Source: Anaerolineales bacterium UBA3940 (GTDB lineage: Bacteria > Chloroflexota > Anaerolineae > Aggregatilineales > UBA3940). Taken from it: a stretch of 11,454 nucleotides of DNA. The stretch lies in the NCBI GenBank assembly GCA_002385675.1, contig DGDY01000015.1, forward strand, positions 4,710 through 16,163, written 5' to 3'. The position numbers and the translations under genes are program-made. Each line of letters opens with the position of its first letter. Position 1 is the stretch's first letter. This document shows positions 8,373 through 11,454 of this stretch, piece after piece. The notes under the pieces were generated by a model. It was not told the origin of the DNA, made no database searches, and was given only the letters and a program-made list of their open reading frames with translations.

Positions 8373-8442
8373 GAGTCCACAGATGACACAGATTGCACGG
8401 ATTTAACATGTCATCTACGACATCTGTGCCATCTGTGGACTC
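8373..8442. repeat. Inverted repeat of CACAGAT-type units between convergent genes
   Basis: The arms 8373-8393 and 8422-8442 are 21-bp inverted repeats with a single mismatch (A8386 against C8429). The left arm and its neighbour form three tandem 9-nt units: CACAGATGA, CACAGATTG and CACGGATTT (8378-8404). It occupies almost the whole 77-nt gap between dinB and the oppositely oriented MFS gene, so either direction of transcription would form the same stem. Such CACAGAT-unit strings are known to me as dispersed intergenic repeats in several phyla. Possible bidirectional terminator (inferred). Confidence 0.65.
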
Positions 8443-8445
8443 GTT

Positions 8446-9771
8446 CTAGTCTCCCGCCTGCTGTGCGGCCTGGATGCCCCGCTTCTCGTTGACGAAGAGC
8501 AGCAGCACCAGCCCCGCCAGCAGGAACACCGCGACCGAACCCATGGCGACCCGCTGCCCGAGTTGCTCGGCGGCGAGCGGTGACATCGTCGCCATAGCCC
8601 GCTCGGCGACACCCGCCGCCAGCAGACCGTACACCGTCGGGCCGATGAACGAGGACGTGCGCCCTGCCACCGAGAAGAAGCCGTAAAACTCCGCGCTCTG
8701 GCCCGGCGGGCTAAACTGCCCGATCATTGTGCGGCTCACCGACTGCACGCCGGTCAGCGCGAAGCCCGCCAGCGACGCGATCACGAAGAAGGCGAACACC
8801 GTTTTCACGAACAGGATCGCCACCACCGCGACCGCCATCAGCAACAGCGAAATGATCAGCGAGCGCTTGCTACCGAGCGACTCCGCCAGCAGGCCCGCCA
8901 CATATGCGCCTGCAATGCTGGCGACGCTCAGGATCATGATCAGGATGATGAGCTGCTCCTGCTCCATGCCGAACATCACCGCGCCGAAGATCGCCGCGAA
9001 ATCCAGCGCCATCAGAATGCCGTCGTTGAAGACGAGGAAGGCAATGATGAACTTGATAAACTCGCGGAAGCGGCGCACCGAACGCGCCGTGTGGCCAAGC
9101 TGCTTGAACGCCACACTCAGATAGGTTTCGCCCTCCGGCAGCGGCTTCGGCTGTGCGCGCTCGCCGAGCCACAGCCAGGCAGGCAGCGAGAAAGCCGCAA
9201 AGAACAGCGCGGTGATCACCAGCGACAGCCGCACCACGAATTGCCCGCCGATCAGCACGATGAGAGGCAGGACGATCAGCAGGATCACCAGCCCGCCGAC
9301 CGAGCCGATGGCCCAGCCGTTGCCTGACACACGCCCCATCTCCTCCGGCGAGGCGATCTCCGGCAGCAGGGCGTTGTAAAAGACCTGCGCGCTGCGGTAG
9401 CCGATCTCGGCAAGGATGAAGAAGACCATGCCGAGCACAATATCGCCCTGCCGGACAAAAAAGAGCAGGGCTGTGGCAACACAGGACAGGCTGGTAAAGA
9501 AGAGCAGCGCGCGCTTCTTCGCGCCGGAGTAGTCCGCGATGGCGCCGAGCACCGGCGAGATCACCGCGACGACGAGCATCGCTATCCCCAGCGAGAGGCC
9601 CCACAACCGCGAGCCAGCCGCGCCGCCGACCACCTGCTCCTTGAAGTACACGGCAAACACCGCGAGCAGCACGACCGAGGCGTAAGCCGAGTTGCCAAAA
9701 TCGTACAGATACCACGCCCAGCGCTCGCGGCGAGTCGCCTTGGGCTGCGCTTTCTCAAGTGTTAGCTCCAT
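8446..9771 (-). CDS. MFS transporter, UMF1/Atg22-like family
   Basis: The 441-residue product is very hydrophobic, with about twelve membrane segments and a charged cytoplasmic loop in the middle (roughly residues 205-240, around ERAQPKPLPEGETY). The N-terminal WAWYLYDFGNSAYAS (18-32) is the hallmark of the UMF1/Atg22-like branch of the major facilitator superfamily. GAIADYSGAKKR (76-87) is a version of MFS motif A in the loop between helices 2 and 3. Yeast Atg22 exports amino acids from the vacuole; bacterial members have no settled substrate, so none is given. The ATG has AGGAG (complement of 9781-9785) 9 nt upstream. A terminator separates it from the acyltransferase upstream on the same strand, so it probably has its own promoter. 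Confidence 0.88.
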   Translation of the reverse strand: MELTLEKAQPKATRRERWAWYLYDFGNSAYASVVLLAVFAVYFKEQVVGGAAGSRLWGLSLGIAMLVVAVISPVLGAIADYSGAKKRALLFFTSLSCVATALLFFVRQGDIVLGMVFFILAEIGYRSAQVFYNALLPEIASPEEMGRVSGNGWAIGSVGGLVILLIVLPLIVLIGGQFVVRLSLVITALFFAAFSLPAWLWLGERAQPKPLPEGETYLSVAFKQLGHTARSVRRFREFIKFIIAFLVFNDGILMALDFAAIFGAVMFGMEQEQLIILIMILSVASIAGAYVAGLLAESLGSKRSLIISLLLMAVAVVAILFVKTVFAFFVIASLAGFALTGVQSVSRTMIGQFSPPGQSAEFYGFFSVAGRTSSFIGPTVYGLLAAGVAERAMATMSPLAAEQLGQRVAMGSVAVFLLAGLVLLLFVNEKRGIQAAQQAGD

Positions 9772-9798
9772 GAAAGCTGTCTCCTGTAATGAAAAGGT

Positions 9799-9865
9799 CG
9801 TTCAGGGCGCGTGCGAGGCTCGCGCTGCCGGACTGCGAAGTCCAGATAGTCTTAACCCCTGAACG
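9799..9865 (-). promoter_or_regulatory. Dyad-rich upstream region of the MFS gene
   Basis: The outer arms CGTTCAGGG (9799-9807) and CCCTGAACG (9857-9865) are perfect 9-bp inverted repeats. Between them, 9828-9845 can fold on the - strand into a 7-bp stem (one G-U) with a UCGC loop, and 9813-9823 is a near-palindrome GCGAG-G-CTCGC. Promoter position is uncertain: TTTTAC-16 nt-TATCTG (complement 9870-9843) could be a weak promoter, which would put one outer arm inside it. So this may be an operator pair or, if transcription starts farther upstream, a structured leader. Confidence 0.35.
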
Positions 9866-9866
9866 T

Positions 9867-9889
9867 AAAAAAGGGTCCGGGTGGACCCT
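9867..9889 (-). terminator. Rho-independent terminator of the acyltransferase gene
   Basis: Read on the - strand, AGGGTCC (9889-9883) pairs with GGACCCT (9878-9872) around the 4-nt loop ACCC, and is followed by a run of T residues (complement of A9867-9872). It begins about 26 nt after the acyltransferase stop. This is the clearest intrinsic terminator in the window. Confidence 0.85.
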
Positions 9890-9915
9890 CCGATAAGCTC
9901 GTGCGATGGAGCCGC

Positions 9916-10659
9916 TCACCGTGTCTCCGGCTCGTCAGCCCAGGGGTAGATCTCGGTGCCCTTTGCCGCCGCGCGGATCGCGGGGTCGGGCGAGTAGAAG
10001 CCCCGCATCTCCGGCGGGATAAGCTCGGCGATGCGCTGCATGATTTCGTGCCCGATGGCTTCGAGTTGCTCGCGCCGCTCGCGCCCCTTGCCCTCCACCG
10101 TGAACGGCCCGAACGGCTTGCCGATCCGCACCGTTACCTCCGCACGCTTGCCGCGCCGCAGCCTCGGAAAGACCTTCGGCATGCCGTCCAGCCCAATCGG
10201 CAGGATCGGGGCCTGCGTGCGCGTGGCGAGGAAGGCCGTGCCGGGGCGGGCGGGGCGCAACACCGTCGCCCAGCTTCCCCCTTCGGGGAAGATGCCGATC
10301 ACCCCTTTCTGATTGAGGATGGCTTCGGACGCCTGGAGGGCATAACGCGAGCCCGTCCCCCGGAAAACCGGGTAGTAGCCCCACAGCTTGGGGATCCACG
10401 TGACCACCGGCGGCGCGTTGGGAAGCTGGAAGCCGCCGAGGAACTCAATCGGCCAGGGCGCGACGCGGATAACGGCCACCGGGTCGATAAAGCTGAAGTG
10501 GTTGGCGACCACGATCAACGGCCCCTGTTCGGGCAGATTCTCCTGCCCGATCACGCGAAAGTCGGTCAGGGTGGTGAAGGCTAGATCGATGAGCCGCCGC
10601 ATCACACTGCGCACGATGCGGCGGCGCGGGTATGGGAACTCTGATTTTTGTTCGGTCAT
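9916..10659 (-). CDS. Lysophospholipid acyltransferase (PlsC-like, 1-acylglycerol-3-phosphate acyltransferase family)
   Basis: Members of this family transfer an acyl group to lysophosphatidate or a related acceptor at the inner membrane face. The 247-residue product has the four acyltransferase blocks in order: NHFSFIDP with the HX4D pair His54/Asp59, GYYPVFRGTGS (94-104, Arg100), FPEGGS (124-129, the FPEGT-type block), and PILPIGLDG (151-159). There is no long membrane helix, only a basic, mildly amphipathic N-terminus (11-31), so it may be peripheral. A C-terminal tail of about 60 residues follows the catalytic domain. No good Shine-Dalgarno precedes the ATG. The intercistronic gap to the small membrane-protein gene upstream is 44 nt and holds a hairpin. 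The exact acceptor, such as lysophosphatidate or another lysolipid, cannot be told. Confidence 0.85.
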   Translation of the reverse strand: MTEQKSEFPYPRRRIVRSVMRRLIDLAFTTLTDFRVIGQENLPEQGPLIVVANHFSFIDPVAVIRVAPWPIEFLGGFQLPNAPPVVTWIPKLWGYYPVFRGTGSRYALQASEAILNQKGVIGIFPEGGSWATVLRPARPGTAFLATRTQAPILPIGLDGMPKVFPRLRRGKRAEVTVRIGKPFGPFTVEGKGRERREQLEAIGHEIMQRIAELIPPEMRGFYSPDPAIRAAAKGTEIYPWADEPETR

Positions 10660-10677
10660 GGTGTGTATGTGTCACGC

Positions 10678-10694
10678 GCCGGGTGATACCCGGC
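10678..10694 (-). promoter_or_regulatory. Intercistronic hairpin between the small membrane-protein gene and the acyltransferase
   Basis: GCCGGGT (10678-10684) and ACCCGGC (10688-10694) form a perfect 7-bp stem with a 3-nt loop. It starts 9 nt after the stop of the upstream gene and ends 18 nt before the acyltransferase ATG. No U-tract follows on the - strand, so it is more likely an mRNA-processing or stability element, or an operator dyad, than a full terminator. Confidence 0.45.
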
Positions 10695-10703
10695 AACCGG
10701 CAT

Positions 10704-10985
10704 CTAGAATAAGTTCTGGACGAGCGGGATGAACACCGGCAGCAGCCACAGGATCAGCAAGAGTACGGTCAGAATGACCCAGAAGATCACCGCAAACTGC
10801 AGGATGCGGGAGCTTTGCCGCACGTCCTCGATGTCCTCCTGCATCATGAGCGTCGTCTCGTGCACCTCGTTCATGACGCTCGTTAGCTGGCGCAGCTCTT
10901 CGAGGATCATGCGCTGGGCGTCCAGCTCGTTGTTCGGAACCGGCTGGTCGACAACCTCAACAGGCTTCTCTGCCTTCTCGCTCAT
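10704..10985 (-). CDS. Small coiled-coil protein with C-terminal membrane helix
   Basis: I do not recognise a family. The 93-residue product begins with a charged, flexible stretch (1-19). Next comes a heptad-like acidic helix from about 20 to 62 (LDAQRMILEELRQLTSVMNE and following), then one strongly hydrophobic segment, 64-90, rich in Leu, Ile, Val and Trp and ending close to the C-terminus. This is the layout of a tail-anchored protein with a cytoplasmic oligomerising stalk. Translation is well supported: GGAGG (complement of 10993-10997) lies 7 nt before the ATG. It sits between the glycoside hydrolase gene (45 nt upstream) and the acyltransferase on the same strand, so the three may be co-transcribed. 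Function unknown; a scaffold for a membrane complex would fit but is a guess. Confidence 0.75.
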   Translation of the reverse strand: MSEKAEKPVEVVDQPVPNNELDAQRMILEELRQLTSVMNEVHETTLMMQEDIEDVRQSSRILQFAVIFWVILTVLLLILWLLPVFIPLVQNLF

Positions 10986-11030
10986 ATCCCTGCCTCCCCC
11001 AAAGTGAAAAGAGTTGTTAATAAAAGCTGC

Positions 11031-11454
11031 CTAACCGCGCCCCGCCCGCGCCTGGATGGCGAGGTCGAGGAACAGCGCCGCTGACCAGCCGAAGATCGGC
11101 GCGGCGAGCGGCGGGCCTTCGGCACGCATCGGGTGATAGTACTCGTAGATCTCGTCGTTCGCCATCACAAGGTCGAGCGTGCGGTCGCGCAGTTCATCGG
11201 CCAGGTCATCCCGCCCGATGCGCCGCAGCCCCTCGATGAACAGGTAGTTCGTGTTGATCCACGTCGGGCCGCGCCACATGGTGAGCGGCGCGTACTGCAC
11301 ATCGTTCATGGCAACCGTCGGGATCGGGTAGCGGGGCCAGAACTCGGCGGGGTCGGTCAGGTGGGCGATCAGCCGCTCATTGATCTCGTCGCTCAGCAGC
11401 CCGGTGATCAGCGGGTACAGGTTGAAGATCGTCAGCGTGCGGATCGGCTCCCCG
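11031..11454 (-). CDS. MGH1/GH63-like glycoside hydrolase, C-terminal part
   Basis: The frame stays open to the right edge, so the start lies outside the window. About 140 C-terminal residues are visible. They are the end of an (alpha/alpha)6 barrel of the mannosylglycerate hydrolase/GH63/trehalase-like clan: FWPRYPIPTVAMND, then WRGPTWINTNYLFIEGL, then EIYEYYHPMRAEG and a closing IFGWSAALFLDLAI. The WRGPxWxxxN block lines the active-site cleft in this clan, and a Glu in EIYEYYHP is the likely catalytic base by position (inferred). Substrates in the clan include mannosyl- or glucosylglycerate, alpha-glucosides and N-glycan-like sugars, so the specificity is not decidable here. The internal ATG at 11309 is not the start. 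The small membrane-protein gene follows 45 nt downstream. Confidence 0.8.
   Translation of the reverse strand, partial: GEPIRTLTIFNLYPLITGLLSDEINERLIAHLTDPAEFWPRYPIPTVAMNDVQYAPLTMWRGPTWINTNYLFIEGLRRIGRDDLADELRDRTLDLVMANDEIYEYYHPMRAEGPPLAAPIFGWSAALFLDLAIQARAGRG

Noticed and set aside
9901..10584. 227-codon open frame on the + strand
   Set aside because: Antisense to the acyltransferase, whose four catalytic blocks show that the - strand is coding.

Overview
The window looks like ordinary chromosome from a high-GC, non-model bacterium. Gene content and the style of its intergenic repeats fit Chloroflexota (Anaerolineae-like) best, but this rests on memory of family resemblance and not on a search. 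No rRNA, tRNA, CRISPR array, transposase, integrase or phage gene was seen. I count eleven protein genes: nine complete, one cut by the left edge and one cut by the right edge.

Left part (1-3979, all + strand): the C-terminal end of a flavin disulfide oxidoreductase of the RclA/MerA type; a membrane-anchored SGNH-hydrolase-like protein whose nucleophile serine position is alanine; nicotinate phosphoribosyltransferase (pncB, NAD salvage), closed by a strong terminator hairpin and a second palindromic element; and a small OsmC-family protein with its own promoter-like TATAAT and a histidine-rich tail.

Centre (4030-8368, + strand): an extended -10 promoter and a bulged hairpin leader precede a PLP-dependent aminotransferase and ATP-dependent PEP carboxykinase (pckA). 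These two genes are 14 nt apart and probably form one operon around oxaloacetate. After a long palindromic repeat comes dinB (DNA polymerase IV), which appears to be transcribed as a leaderless mRNA.

Right part (8446-11454, - strand, convergent with dinB): a UMF1/Atg22-type MFS transporter, a PlsC-type acyltransferase with a clear terminator, a 93-residue coiled-coil/tail-anchor membrane protein, and the C-terminal end of an MGH1/GH63-like (alpha/alpha)6-barrel glycoside hydrolase.

I found no convincing new multi-gene system. The items most worth a second look are small: the alanine-substituted SGNH protein, the structured leaders before the aminotransferase and the MFS gene, three different palindromic repeat types in gene-end intergenic gaps, and the uncharacterised small coiled-coil membrane protein.
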